From positions 1 through 17,771 of the forward strand of contig DAOVWI010000029.1 of NCBI GenBank assembly GCA_030636765.1: a stretch of DNA of 17,771 nt, in the 5' to 3' direction. Below the pieces are notes generated by a model. The model did not search any database and was not told the DNA's origin. It was given only the letters and a program-made list of their open reading frames with translations. The translations under genes were made by a program, and so were the position numbers. Of this stretch, positions 1-10,766 are shown piece after piece. The stretch's first letter is position 1, and each line of letters starts with the position of its first letter. Source of the DNA: Gemmatimonadales bacterium. Lineage in GTDB: Bacteria > Gemmatimonadota > Gemmatimonadetes > Palauibacterales > Palauibacteraceae.

Positions 1-88
1 GCCCCCAAGCTGACCAGCGGCGGCTCACCACCCACCCCGGCGAGCCGATCTCACCGCGACACCACACTCCGCTCGGTCACGGGCCGGC

Positions 89-118
89 ACCTTACCGCAA
101 CGCCTTCGACACGGTCAA
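89..118 (-). promoter_or_regulatory. Candidate sigma70-type promoter pointing out of the window
   Basis: On the minus strand a TTGACC (-35, 113-118) is followed after 18 bases by TAAGGT (-10, 89-94). The -35 is good and the -10 weak. It lies downstream of the NTF2-like gene and faces the left edge, where a GTG at 28-26 preceded by a G-rich stretch could start a gene cut by the window. The 216 bases left of the NTF2-like stop hold no gene I can support. Confidence 0.25.
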
Positions 119-216
119 GCGTCGAATCGTCGGCTCGACCCTCGGCGCGCGCCACCCAGGGGAGATGATTCCCAGGCCGGTATTACTCCAGCCTGACGCC
201 GATCGTTTCCCCGGAG

Positions 217-702
217 TCATGACCCTTCGCGCCGGATGCTGCGGCTGGACCAGTGGATGTGCTCGATACGCCACCCCATCTGCGTCTGCCGCAGGATCAT
301 CGTCTCCGTGCCCGCGCTGTTGATGTCCCGGCCCCGAAAGCTGCCCGTCGTCGTCGAGTGGCTCAACACCCAGGCCACATCGCCGCTGAATCCGACACGG
401 TCCACGGTGACCTCCTTCTCGGTGGAGCGCGCGAAGACGATGTCCGCCGGGAGATCGTGAGACCGGTACTCCTCGCGCGACGCCTCCACGCCACCGGACT
501 CGAAGATCACCACGTTCTCGGCGAGCAGGGTCAACACCAGCGCCAAATCCCCGGTGGCGAGCGCATCGTGGAAGGCTCTTACGACGTCTTCCGGTCTTCC
601 GATGTCCTGAGCAGCGAGCGGCGAGCACGCGAGGAGCGTGGCGGCGAGCGGCACGCCGGCAAACAGCGCCGCGGCAATCGCGGACCCACACCGAGGTCTC
701 AA
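217..702 (-). CDS. Secreted NTF2/SnoaL-like (DUF4440-type) protein
   Basis: A 161-residue protein. After an N-terminal export signal (hydrophobic run AAALFAGVPLAATLLAC followed by SPLAAQ, cleavage probably after LAAQ) comes one compact cone-shaped NTF2-like fold: a helix starting at VVRAFHDALATGD, then NVVIFESGG, a central VAWVLSHSTTTGSF strand and a closing WRIEHIHWSS strand. This matches the SnoaL/DUF4440 pattern of small ketosteroid-isomerase-like proteins; substrate and activity cannot be read from sequence. The start is my choice: the frame is open far upstream inside the methyltransferase gene, but a TTG at 702-700 overlaps that gene's TGA (TTGA) and places the signal peptide at the very N terminus. 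No clear Shine-Dalgarno is present, so expression probably depends on coupling to the upstream gene. A cysteine in the signal (LLAC) gives an imperfect lipobox, so a lipoprotein is the alternative. Confidence 0.75.
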   Translation of the reverse strand: MRPRCGSAIAAALFAGVPLAATLLACSPLAAQDIGRPEDVVRAFHDALATGDLALVLTLLAENVVIFESGGVEASREEYRSHDLPADIVFARSTEKEVTVDRVGFSGDVAWVLSHSTTTGSFRGRDINSAGTETMILRQTQMGWRIEHIHWSSRSIRREGS

Positions 703-1346
703 CGCGCGTAGACGGCCACGTGCCAGACAAAGGTCCGCGCCGAAAAGCGGGGCTCGAACCCCGCTGCGCGAACCGTGCGGTCGATCTCCTCTGGAGGGCG
801 CACGAAGACCCGGAAGGAGCTTCGTCGCAGCGTGTTCACCAGATTGATGCCCGCGATGACCGCGCGGACAGGCCACCGGTCTCTCGGGAACACAAGGCCG
901 TACACCCGCCGCGCCTTTGACGCCGAGGCCTCTACAAGCGTGGGCATGTCGGGATAGCAGCAGACGACGCGGTCCAGGGTGACGATGTCCACCTCCTCGA
1001 CGTCCGGAGCAATGTCCACGAAATCCCCGAGAAGGTATCGGGCCTGCTCCACGTATCCGCGCTCTTCGGCCTCTGCGCGGCTCGTCGCGAGGTACGCCTG
1101 GGACGCGTCCGCCGAGTAGATCTCCGCAGCGCCCCGGGCCGCCAGTTCGTGCTGGATGACGCCGACGCCCCCGCCTATGTCCAGAACGGAGGCCCCTTCG
1201 ACGCCGCGGCTCACGATTCCCTCGAGCAGCAGCCGGGTCGACTTGTCCGGGCCCTTCCGGCGGTACTTCTTGAGCTCCTTCCGGGCCCTTCTGTCGCTGA
1301 AGAACTCGTCGGCCCCCTGGCAGTGGCAGCAGGTGGAAATGTCCAT
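699..1346 (-). CDS. Class I SAM-dependent methyltransferase
   Basis: A 215-residue Rossmann-fold methyltransferase. Motif I is VLDIGGGVG (about residues 54-62), the SAM-ribose acidic position is D80 in IYSAD, and GDFVDI followed by DIVTLDRVVCCYPDM resembles motifs II-III. The N terminus is unusual: a Cys-rich CCHC cluster at residues 6-9, then a basic RRARKELKKYRRKGPDKSTR segment of the kind seen before the fold in a broad group of uncharacterised methyltransferases. The C terminus (about 150-215) is a substrate-binding cap with VFVRPPEEID and a terminal WHVAVYAR strand. The substrate is unknown; a small-molecule target is more likely than DNA because no target-recognition domain is visible. 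The ATG at 1346 has only a weak purine-rich stretch before it. Its stop overlaps the start of the NTF2-like gene, so the two form an operon. Confidence 0.85.
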   Translation of the reverse strand: MDISTCCHCQGADEFFSDRRARKELKKYRRKGPDKSTRLLLEGIVSRGVEGASVLDIGGGVGVIQHELAARGAAEIYSADASQAYLATSRAEAEERGYVEQARYLLGDFVDIAPDVEEVDIVTLDRVVCCYPDMPTLVEASASKARRVYGLVFPRDRWPVRAVIAGINLVNTLRRSSFRVFVRPPEEIDRTVRAAGFEPRFSARTFVWHVAVYAR

Positions 1347-1405
1347 CCGGTCTCAGGCCTTCACGGCCGCGAAGGTGACACCACGTGGATCAAACGCGCA
1401 CCCGG

Positions 1406-1434
1406 AACCTATCCGCTAATCGCCGTCAGGTGAA
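1406..1434 (-). promoter_or_regulatory. Candidate promoter for the methyltransferase / NTF2-like pair
   Basis: Minus strand TTCACC (1429-1434), 17-base spacer, TAGGTT (1406-1411): four and three matches to the sigma70 consensus. It sits about 60 bases upstream of the methyltransferase ATG, in the 108-base gap after the barrel protein gene. Confidence 0.3.
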
Positions 1435-1437
1435 GTC

Positions 1438-1456
1438 GAGGCGAAGGAAACGCCTC
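1438..1456 (-). terminator. Hairpin overlapping the stop codon of the barrel protein gene
   Basis: Minus strand GAGGCG-TTTCCTT-CGCCTC: a perfect 6-bp stem with a 7-base loop beginning inside the TGA stop. No U-run follows, so it is not a canonical intrinsic terminator; it could be a weak or Rho-assisted one or a 3'-end stabiliser. Confidence 0.3.
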
Positions 1457-1937
1457 AGAAGAGCACGCCTCCGGTGAGCACGAACTGCTCCCCTCCGGCC
1501 AGCTCGACCCGCAGCTCGACGAACGGGTTCACCTTACCTCTGCCGAACAGCGTCCCGCCGAGCAGGTTCAGACCGAGGTCCGTGTCGGACGCGCTCCGTC
1601 CGTCGTCGAACTCCTTCGACTTGTGGGCGATGTTAAGGCCTCCGCCCGCGTACGGGGCAAGGCTGGAAGAGGCCTCTACCTTGAAGAAATAGGCCAGGTT
1701 GCCGTTGAGCTCCCAGTAGCTTCGGTCCTCGCTCGGCGGCTCATCCGGGAAGAACCAGTCGAACGTCCCGATAATCGCCAGGCGCTCCGGCGACCTCAGG
1801 CCGACGTGGAGGCGGGCGCCCACCCCGAGATCCTGACTGCTGCCGAAGCTGAGCTGTCCCCCGACCCGTGCCTGGGCGTCGAGCTGGGACGCCCCGAACA
1901 GGCCGAGAGCCACAAAGATCAGTGCCGCTCGTTTCAC
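1455..1937 (-). CDS. Small outer-membrane beta-barrel protein
   Basis: A 160-residue exported protein. It begins with a classic signal peptide (KRAA, hydrophobic LIFVALGLFGAS, then QLDAQA as the cleavage region). The mature part alternates polar and hydrophobic residues in strands such as VGGQLSFGSS, VGARLHVGLR, LAIIGTFDWFF, YWELNGNLAYFF, LAPYAGGGLNIAH, LGLNLLGGTLF, PFVELRVELAG and QFVLTGGVLF, about eight strands, and ends in Phe as BAM-assembled barrels do. This fits an eight-stranded OmpA/OmpX/OmpW-like barrel of unknown ligand. The GTG at 1937 is chosen because a GAGGGGGAG Shine-Dalgarno lies just upstream and the signal peptide then starts the protein; the frame stays open further upstream without protein-like sequence. 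The methyltransferase follows 108 bases downstream on the same strand. Confidence 0.8.
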   Translation of the reverse strand: MKRAALIFVALGLFGASQLDAQARVGGQLSFGSSQDLGVGARLHVGLRSPERLAIIGTFDWFFPDEPPSEDRSYWELNGNLAYFFKVEASSSLAPYAGGGLNIAHKSKEFDDGRSASDTDLGLNLLGGTLFGRGKVNPFVELRVELAGGEQFVLTGGVLF

Positions 1938-2118
1938 TTCACTCCCCCTCGACTCCGAGAGATTCTGGCGAGGCTCGCGGATCGAGCCCGTCGGAGAGCG
2001 CTGCAACCAGGGTGCCGGAAGGCGCTGGGCGGAGGGCGACTGCCTAATCGACTGTGGTGACGGCAGTTACGTCGCGGACGATCTCCGCTCCGAGAGCGGC
2101 CTCGGCGACGGCGTCAGG

Positions 2119-2136
2119 AAAAAAACGCCGAGGCGT
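2119..2136 (-). terminator. Short intrinsic terminator after the acidic protein gene
   Basis: Minus strand ACGCC-TC-GGCGT (equivalently ACGC stem with CTCG tetraloop) runs directly into seven T residues, about 10 bases after the acidic protein's stop. The stem is short but the U-tract is the best in the window. A second inverted repeat (CCGCTC-TCG-GAGCGG, 2085-2099) follows without a T-run. Confidence 0.55.
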
Positions 2137-2143
2137 GCAAAGC

Positions 2144-2338
2144 TCACCAGTCTTCCTCTTCCTCTTCCTCCAGGTCGTCCCCTTCGAGGTCCTCGTCGAG
2201 GTCGTCCCAATCCTCGTCGAGTTCCTCGTCCCAGCTTTCCTCCTCTTCCTCTTCCTCTTCCTCGAGGTCCCCGTCGCTCCACTGAGCGGTGAGCTCCTTC
2301 GGCTCGAGGGGTCTGTTGTCGGACAGCTGAAGCGGCAC
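2144..2338 (-). CDS. Very acidic 64-residue protein of unknown function
   Basis: Not a family I can name. Of 64 residues 35 are Asp or Glu (22 E, 13 D) with one Arg and one Lys, so net charge is about -33. A neutral N terminus (MPLQLSDNRPLEPKELTAQW) is followed by a nine-Glu run (26-34), a W/D-rich middle with SW, DEDW and DDLDED, and a six-Glu run (57-62) ending in DW. There is no signal peptide or membrane segment; it is probably disordered and could mimic nucleic acid, bind cations, or bind a basic protein partner. Evidence that it is a real gene: the GTG start has AGGAGG five bases upstream, a TTGACA promoter lies at a fitting distance, and a T-run terminator follows the stop. It is divergent from the DUF4837 lipoprotein gene. 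Low complexity makes homology hard to judge. Confidence 0.7.
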   Translation of the reverse strand: MPLQLSDNRPLEPKELTAQWSDGDLEEEEEEEEESWDEELDEDWDDLDEDLEGDDLEEEEEEDW

Positions 2339-2381
2339 CTGATCCTCCTGGCGTGTGATGCGGCCTGGCTGAACTTGCCCG

Positions 2382-2410
2382 TTACTAATGTGGGCTCACA
2401 CGGCTGTCAA
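2382..2410 (-). promoter_or_regulatory. Promoter of the acidic protein gene
   Basis: Minus strand perfect TTGACA (2405-2410), 17-base spacer, TAGTAA (2382-2387). Transcription would begin near 2375, giving a leader of about 37 bases that carries the AGGAGG just before the GTG at 2338. Confidence 0.55.
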
Positions 2411-2424
2411 CGGTCATGGCGTCG

Positions 2425-2454
2425 TTGCCGCCGCGCGGGTTGCCGGCGTACGTT
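2425..2454 (+). promoter_or_regulatory. Weak candidate promoter for the DUF4837 gene (leaderless?)
   Basis: TTGCCG (2425-2430), 18 bases, TACGTT (2449-2454). If used, the transcript would start within a few bases of the ATG at 2465, consistent with the absence of a Shine-Dalgarno there. Both boxes are poor matches, so this is only a suggestion. Confidence 0.2.
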
Positions 2455-2464
2455 CCGACCGCCC

Positions 2465-3523
2465 ATGCGAAGATTCCGTTCACTCCGTCTCCAGGCCTCC
2501 GCCTTCCGGCTCGCCGACTCCCGGATCCGCCCGTCGATCGCCACGGTTCTCCTGCTCGGCCTGGTCGCGGCATGCGACAAACCGGCTGCGTGGGGCGAGC
2601 CGAGCAGCCTGATCCTGATCGCTCCGAACGAGGTGTGGGAGCTCGTGGAGGACAGCACGTATGTGGCGCTGGAACCCACGATCCTCACCACGCGTGAGGA
2701 AGCGAAGTTCACCGTGACGCAGGCGGATCCGGGAAACCCGAGGCTCCAGGAGCTCCTCGCGTTCCGGCAGGTGATCATCATGGGCACTCCGGACGATCCC
2801 AACGTGCTGGCGGCGGCCGACCAGGCCGAGATCCGGACTGTCGAGGCTCCGGCGATCTTCACGACCGAGGATGTCTGGGCGCGCGGACAGTTCGTCGTGG
2901 TGGTGGTCGTCGAGACCGGGAGGGAGGCCGACACGTGGCTCGAGCGGCTCGGCGAGCTGATCGAGGTGATCGATGAACGGTATCACGCGTACGTGCTCCG
3001 GCGGATGTACGTCAGCGGTGTCGACACGGTCACGGCGGATTCCCTCCGGGGTCGCTTCGGGCTGAGCATTCGGGCGCCGACCGTGTACGATCTCGTGATC
3101 CGGGAAGGGCCGCGCGACACGATCGTGATCATCCGGAACGACAACCCGGACGCGAGCGAGCTCGTCCGCTCGATCCTCATCACGTGGCGACCGAGGCTCG
3201 TGGAGTTGAGCGAAGAGATCGCTCTGGATTGGCGAGCCGCGATCGACAGCGTGCACTACAACGTCCCACAGCGAATCGAGCCCTCGGGCCGTGAGCCTCG
3301 GGCCCTCAGGGTGAACGGGCAGGAAGTGCTCGAGGTGACGGGCACCTGGATCGACGAGGGTTCCTTCCCGGCTGCGGGTCCGTATATATCCTGGCTGGTG
3401 CAGTGCCCCGACAGGACCGTGTTCATCGACGCGTGGCTGTACGCGCCTCGCAAGCCCAAGTACGAATACATGATCCAGCTTCGATACATACTGAGCTCCT
3501 TCACCTGCGAGGACATCGGGTAA
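2465..3523 (+). CDS. DUF4837 family lipoprotein
   Basis: A 352-residue exported lipoprotein. The signal has an extended basic, Arg-rich n-region, hydrophobic ATVLLLGLVAAC and a lipobox with Cys37 as the lipidated residue. The mature part matches the DUF4837 layout as I know it: an opening strand LILIAPNEVWELVEDS, a conserved NVLAAADQ and EDVWARGQ region about one third in, a repeated second half starting near DLVIREGPRDTIVIIRNDNP, and a C-terminal TWIDEGSFPAAGPYISW block before the DAWLYAPRKPKYEYM strand. Function is not established; the family sits at the cell envelope. ATG 2465 is the only standard start compatible with the lipobox, but it has no Shine-Dalgarno. Downstream, dnaE begins 48 bases after the stop with no terminator between, so read-through into dnaE is likely. 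Confidence 0.82.
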   Translation: MRRFRSLRLQASAFRLADSRIRPSIATVLLLGLVAACDKPAAWGEPSSLILIAPNEVWELVEDSTYVALEPTILTTREEAKFTVTQADPGNPRLQELLAFRQVIIMGTPDDPNVLAAADQAEIRTVEAPAIFTTEDVWARGQFVVVVVVETGREADTWLERLGELIEVIDERYHAYVLRRMYVSGVDTVTADSLRGRFGLSIRAPTVYDLVIREGPRDTIVIIRNDNPDASELVRSILITWRPRLVELSEEIALDWRAAIDSVHYNVPQRIEPSGREPRALRVNGQEVLEVTGTWIDEGSFPAAGPYISWLVQCPDRTVFIDAWLYAPRKPKYEYMIQLRYILSSFTCEDIG

Positions 3524-3571
3524 GCGCGTTCTCGCCTGCAGACCCGGCGGGCCGCGACCGATGGATACGGC

Positions 3572-7017
<3,446 letters not shown>

Positions 7018-7021
<4 letters not shown>

Positions 7022-7890
7022 GTGCGCAGGAGGAAGCAACCGACGTGTCCGAAGAGATCCGCGAGCCCGAGGTCGCGATCGACGAGCTCTCCCGGTACGA
7101 GCGCGTGAAGCTGGCGCGCCACCAGATGAGGCCGTTCACGCTGGACTATGTAGACTACCTGTTCAGCGACTTCGTGGAGTTGCATGGCGACCGCAGCTTC
7201 CGAGACGATCCGGCCATCGTGGCCGGCTGGGCCGGCTTCAGGGGACGGAGTCTCATGGTGATCGGCCACCAGAAGGGCCGAGACATGAAGGAGAACGTCC
7301 GCCGCAACTTCGGCTCGGCGCACCCGGAGGGGTATCGGAAAGCCGAGCGCCTCATGCGGATGGCCGAGAAGTTCGGAAAGCCGGTTGTGACCTTCGTGGA
7401 CACGCAGGGCGCCTATCCCGGGATCGGTGCGGAGGAGCGTGGTCAGGCGGAGGCTATCGCCCGAAACCTCTTCGTCATGTCCGGCCTCCGGACGCCGATC
7501 GTGAGCTGCGTGATCGGCGAGGGCGGGAGCGGTGGTGCCCTCGGAATCGCCGTGGCCGATCGTGTGCTGATGATGGAGAACGCGATCTACTCGGTGATCT
7601 CGCCCGAGGGTTGCGCGGCGATCCTCTGGCGGAGCCGGGATGAGGCGGAGCGGGCGGCGGAAGCGCTCAAGCTCACGGCCTCCGACCTCATGGGGTTCGG
7701 TATCGTCGACGAGCTCATCCCCGAGCCGGGCGGCGGCGCCCACGTGAGCCCCGAGAGCGCGGCGGAAGAGCTGGGGGAGGCACTTGCCCGGGTTCTGGAC
7801 GAGCTTTGCGCCATGGACATCGAGGAGCTCGTGCGGGCCAGACACGAGAAGTACTACGCCATGGGCCGGTGGGAGGAGGTACAGGGATGA
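7018..7890 (+). CDS. accA: Acetyl-CoA carboxylase carboxyltransferase subunit alpha
   Basis: With AccD it transfers the carboxyl group from carboxybiotin to acetyl-CoA, giving malonyl-CoA for fatty acid synthesis in the cytoplasm. It is 290 residues; motifs are LARHQMRPFTLDYVDYLF (32-49), HGDRSFRDD, GHQKGRDMKENVRRNFG (83-99), EGYRKAERLMRMAEKF, DTQGAYPGIGAEERGQ (128-143), the oxyanion-forming GEGGSGGALGI (167-177) and ISPEGCAAILW (194-204). It starts about 30-40 residues closer to the core than E. coli AccA (319 residues), so most of the N-terminal coiled-coil segment is missing. The ATG overlaps the dnaE stop (ATGA) and its own TGA overlaps the ricT ATG, so it lies in the middle of a translationally coupled trio. 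accD is not in the window. Confidence 0.95.
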
Positions 7891-8927
7891 GACCCCCAGG
7901 CGACCGCACCGACGGCGGCAGCGATGGCGGGAAGCCTGCGCCCATGCGTCCCACACCGGTTCGCGACGTGATGTCGCAGCCGCCGCGGCCGGTAACGTCG
8001 CAGCCTCCACCTCCGGTGACGTCGCAGCCGCCGCCTCCGGTGACGTCCGCCGACCTCCAGATCCTCCTTGTCCGATTCAAAGGCCTGCGAGAGGAGTGTT
8101 TCAGCTTCCGGAACGCGGCCGCGGCCCGGGAGCGAGAGTACGTGATCGTAGAGGCCGACCGCGGGCAGGATCTCGGGTGGGTGAAGGGCGCGGTCGATGC
8201 CGCCTCCCACAAGTGCGGCGGGGGCTGTGACGACGTGGCCGATCGCCCCGTGGTTCCTCCACCCAAGAACGTGATCCGGCGCGCCTCCCCGGCCGACGTG
8301 AGGCGAGCGAAAGAGCTGCGCGCCGAAGAGGACGACGTCCGTCGCAAGACCCGCGAGCTCGTGAGGAAGCACGCCCTGACGATGAAGGTGAGCGAGGCCG
8401 AATGGCAGTGGGACCGGAACAAGCTCACCGTCTACTTCACCGCCGAGAGGCGGGTCGACTTCCGTGCGCTGGTCCGGGACATGGCGCGCACGTTCCGAAC
8501 GCGAATTGAGCTTCGTCAGATCGGCGTACGAGACGAGGCGCGACGGCTCGGTGGGCTGGGGCGCTGCGGCCGCGAGCTCTGCTGCCGGCTCTGGCTTCCC
8601 GAGATCCAGCCCGTGACGCTGCAGCTGGCCAAGGACCAGGGTCTGTCGCTGAACCCGGCCCAGATCTCCGGGGCGTGTGGACGTCTGATGAACTGCTTGC
8701 GATACGAGCACGAGATGTACGTTCAGGCCAAGAAGCGCTTCCCGCGCGTGGGTCAGACGCTCGTGACCTCGAGTGGCTCCGAGGAGGTCACGGGATGGAA
8801 TCTGCTCAAGGAGTCCGTCTCCCTGCGCGACGAGAGGGGGCAGACGCGGACGGTTCCTCTGGAGGAGCTCAAGCAGGAGGCCAAGGCGCTCCGCGGCCAG
8901 CGGAGCGAGCACTCTCCGGCCGACTGA
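7887..8927 (+). CDS. ricT: PSP1-domain protein RicT (YaaT)
   Basis: A 346-residue member of the PSP1/YaaT family. In Bacillus the homologue forms the Ric complex with RicA and RicF, binds Fe-S clusters and assists RNase Y mRNA processing, competence and sporulation. Residues 1-55 are a disordered Pro-rich leader with three copies of an eight-residue VTSQPPPP-type repeat. The PSP1 core begins at LQILLVRFKG (58-67). Family signatures are RRKTRELVRKHALTMKVSEAEW, FYFTAE-like VYFTAERRVDFRALVRDMA, the Cys motif LGRCGRELCCRLWLPE (224-239; C227, C232, C233) and SGACGRLMNCLRYEH (261-275; C264, C270). C110 and C114 add a further pair. It overlaps accA as ATGA and precedes metG by 22 bases. ricA and ricF are not visible here. 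In Bacillus yaaT lies near holB and the MetRS gene, so the neighbourhood is partly conserved. Confidence 0.9.
   Translation: MRPPGDRTDGGSDGGKPAPMRPTPVRDVMSQPPRPVTSQPPPPVTSQPPPPVTSADLQILLVRFKGLREECFSFRNAAAAREREYVIVEADRGQDLGWVKGAVDAASHKCGGGCDDVADRPVVPPPKNVIRRASPADVRRAKELRAEEDDVRRKTRELVRKHALTMKVSEAEWQWDRNKLTVYFTAERRVDFRALVRDMARTFRTRIELRQIGVRDEARRLGGLGRCGRELCCRLWLPEIQPVTLQLAKDQGLSLNPAQISGACGRLMNCLRYEHEMYVQAKKRFPRVGQTLVTSSGSEEVTGWNLLKESVSLRDERGQTRTVPLEELKQEAKALRGQRSEHSPAD
7973..8044 (+). repeat. Three tandem 24-bp repeats in the ricT leader
   Basis: Units at 7973-7996, 7997-8020 and 8021-8044, each beginning GTCGCAGCC and encoding a TSQPPPPV-like octapeptide. The third and second units differ only at synonymous positions; the first has Arg for one Pro. 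In-frame, so copy-number changes would preserve the protein. Confidence 0.9.
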
Positions 8928-8949
8928 CGCCACAACGACGGGAACGCCC

Positions 8950-10512
8950 GTGGCCCGTTATTACCTGACCTGCGCGATTGACTACGCGAACGGCGAGCCG
9001 CACGCCGGCCACGCCTTCGAGAAGGTCGGAGCGGATGTCATCGCCCGATATCGGCGCTCCCTGGGCGACGACGTCCGGTTCGCCATCGGCATGGACGAGC
9101 ACGGACAGGGGATCGCGGAGGAGGCCGCGCGCCGCGGCTCGGACCCGCAGGCGTTCGTGGACGAGATGGCGAACGTGTGGGGCGGTGTCTGGCGCCGCCT
9201 GGGCATCTCCAACGACGACTTCATCCGGACGACCGAGGCACGACACAGCCGGGCCGTCGTGGCGATCATCGAGCGGATGCGGGAGGCCGGCGATCTCTAC
9301 ACCGACCGCTACGCCGGATACTACTGCGTCCGCTGCGAGCGCTTCCGGAAGGAGAATGAACTGGCCGACGGGCGGTGCCCGCTGCACCCGAAGCGCGAGA
9401 TCACGTGGACGGAAGAGGAGAACTACTTCTTCCGCCTCTCCCGCTACCGCGACCCGCTGCTCCAACACCTCGAGACCCACCCGGAGTTCGTGCAGCCGGC
9501 AAGCCGACGAAACGAGATCCTGCGGCTGCTGGAGGGCGGTCTCGACGACATCTCGGCCTCGCGCTCGAGACTGCCGTGGGGCATCCCCTTCCCGGGCGCC
9601 CAGGACCACACCGTCTACGTGTGGATGGATGCGCTCACCAACTACCTCTCCACAACGGGGTTCCCGGAGGATGGGTACGAAGACTGGTGGCCGGCCCATC
9701 TGCACGTGATCGGGAAGGACATCACGCGGTTCCACTGCGTTATCTGGCCGGCCATGTTGCTGTCGGCCGGCGTAGAGCTCCCGCGCACGGTGTGGGCACA
9801 CGGCTTCGTCAGCGTGGCAGGCGGGAAGATCTCCAAGGATGCGGGCTCGGAACTCAACCTCGATGAGCTCAACGATCGGCACGGCAAGGACGCGTTCCGT
9901 TTCTTCCTCATGCGGGAGGCGCCCTGGGACGGCGACCGGAACTTCTCATCGGCGGCCGAATTGCTGGAGCGCTTCGACCGGCGTTACAACGCCGAGCTGG
10001 CGAACGATCTCGGCAATCTGGTCAGCCGCACGGCCGCCATGGTCCACAAGTATCGTGAGGGACGAGCGCTCCCCGGTGGCGAAACGGTCCTCGATGAGGC
10101 GCGGGTGTCCTCGCTGCGTGCCTATCACGATCGGATGGAGGCGTTCCTCCTCCACGAGGGGATCGAGGCGATACTCGGACTCGTGCGCCGCGCCAACGCC
10201 TTCGTCGACCATGAGGAGCCATGGAAGCTCGCCAAGGAGGGCGAGTCGGCCGCCGACCGCCTCGACTCCGCCCTCGGCGCTCTCGTCCGCTGCCTGCGGA
10301 GCGTGGCGGCCATGCTCGGCCCGTTCATGCCGGACAAGGCCGCCGAGCTCTGGCAGCGAATGGGCGGAAGCGAGGGGCCCCCGACGTACGCCGAGGCGGC
10401 TGCTGCGCCCGTTGCCGCGGGGCTGCAGGCCGGCGAGGCAGCCTCTGCCGCAACTCCGATCGACGTGCGGAAGGGTCCATCTCTGTTCCCCAGATACGAC
10501 CCGGACCCCTGA
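8950..10512 (+). CDS. metG: Methionyl-tRNA synthetase
   Basis: Charges tRNA-Met, including initiator tRNA, with methionine. At 520 residues it is the short form: catalytic Rossmann fold plus anticodon-binding helices, without the C-terminal EMAP/Trbp111-like tRNA-binding domain. HIGH is HAGH (18-21) in PHAGHAFEKVGADV; MDEHGQ (48-53) is the methionine-pocket region. The connective peptide has one zinc knuckle, CVRC (126-129) with CPLH (143-146), and EEENYFFRLS after it. KMSKS reads KISKD (293-297), both lysines kept. WMDALTNYL, IGKDITRFH and AMLLSAG are standard family blocks. The start is GTG at 8950, which places YYLTCAIDYANG at the N terminus as in family members; the ribosome site is poor. 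It follows ricT by 22 bases and probably belongs to the dnaE operon. No clear terminator follows, only a small GGCC-CGAG-GGCC hairpin (10517-10528). Confidence 0.95.
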   Translation: MARYYLTCAIDYANGEPHAGHAFEKVGADVIARYRRSLGDDVRFAIGMDEHGQGIAEEAARRGSDPQAFVDEMANVWGGVWRRLGISNDDFIRTTEARHSRAVVAIIERMREAGDLYTDRYAGYYCVRCERFRKENELADGRCPLHPKREITWTEEENYFFRLSRYRDPLLQHLETHPEFVQPASRRNEILRLLEGGLDDISASRSRLPWGIPFPGAQDHTVYVWMDALTNYLSTTGFPEDGYEDWWPAHLHVIGKDITRFHCVIWPAMLLSAGVELPRTVWAHGFVSVAGGKISKDAGSELNLDELNDRHGKDAFRFFLMREAPWDGDRNFSSAAELLERFDRRYNAELANDLGNLVSRTAAMVHKYREGRALPGGETVLDEARVSSLRAYHDRMEAFLLHEGIEAILGLVRRANAFVDHEEPWKLAKEGESAADRLDSALGALVRCLRSVAAMLGPFMPDKAAELWQRMGGSEGPPTYAEAAAAPVAAGLQAGEAASAATPIDVRKGPSLFPRYDPDP

Positions 10513-10573
10513 GGCCGGCCCGAGGGCCACGCTGCGCGGCCGCTCCCCATCACTCGGACAGGCTCCTGGCAGC

Positions 10574-10602
10574 TTGACAGTGCGGCGCGCCATTGATACC
10601 GT
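10574..10602 (+). promoter_or_regulatory. Promoter upstream of the M23 peptidase gene
   Basis: Perfect TTGACA (10574-10579), 17-base spacer, TACCGT (10597-10602). It lies 60 bases after the metG stop and about 160 bases before the likely peptidase start, so a long leader is expected. Confidence 0.5.
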
Positions 10603-10766
10603 CCCCGCGGTTTGGCTTGAGCCCGGCCGGTCTCCAAAGCCCGGTCGATTCGGCAGTTTCCTGTAAAGAGACGCGGCGGCCTTTGCAGCTGGAGTTTTTC
10701 CAAAAGGAGAGAGTCGGCAGAAAAGCGAGTAGGCGCGGCGGCCTGTGGAGGGCCGATTCTTGGACC

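Noticed and set aside
1..28. A GTG at 28-26 (minus) reading out of the left edge
   Set aside because: Nine codons are too few to support a gene call.
92..220. A 42-codon minus-strand frame whose ATG overlaps the NTF2-like stop
   Set aside because: The ATGA overlap is suggestive, but the peptide has no recognisable feature and it runs into the candidate left promoter.
2039..2067. Inverted repeat ACTGCC / GGCAGT with 17-base spacing upstream of the barrel gene
   Set aside because: Short arms, no matching promoter around it; likely chance.
2054..2464. Upstream extension of the DUF4837 frame with Phe/Leu/Val-rich runs resembling membrane helices
   Set aside because: It is the complement of the Glu-rich acidic gene and passes through its promoter; the lipobox requires the start at 2465.
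7973..8044. Repeat array considered as CRISPR or regulatory iteron
   Set aside because: The repeats are gapless, in frame and code a Pro-rich leader of ricT.
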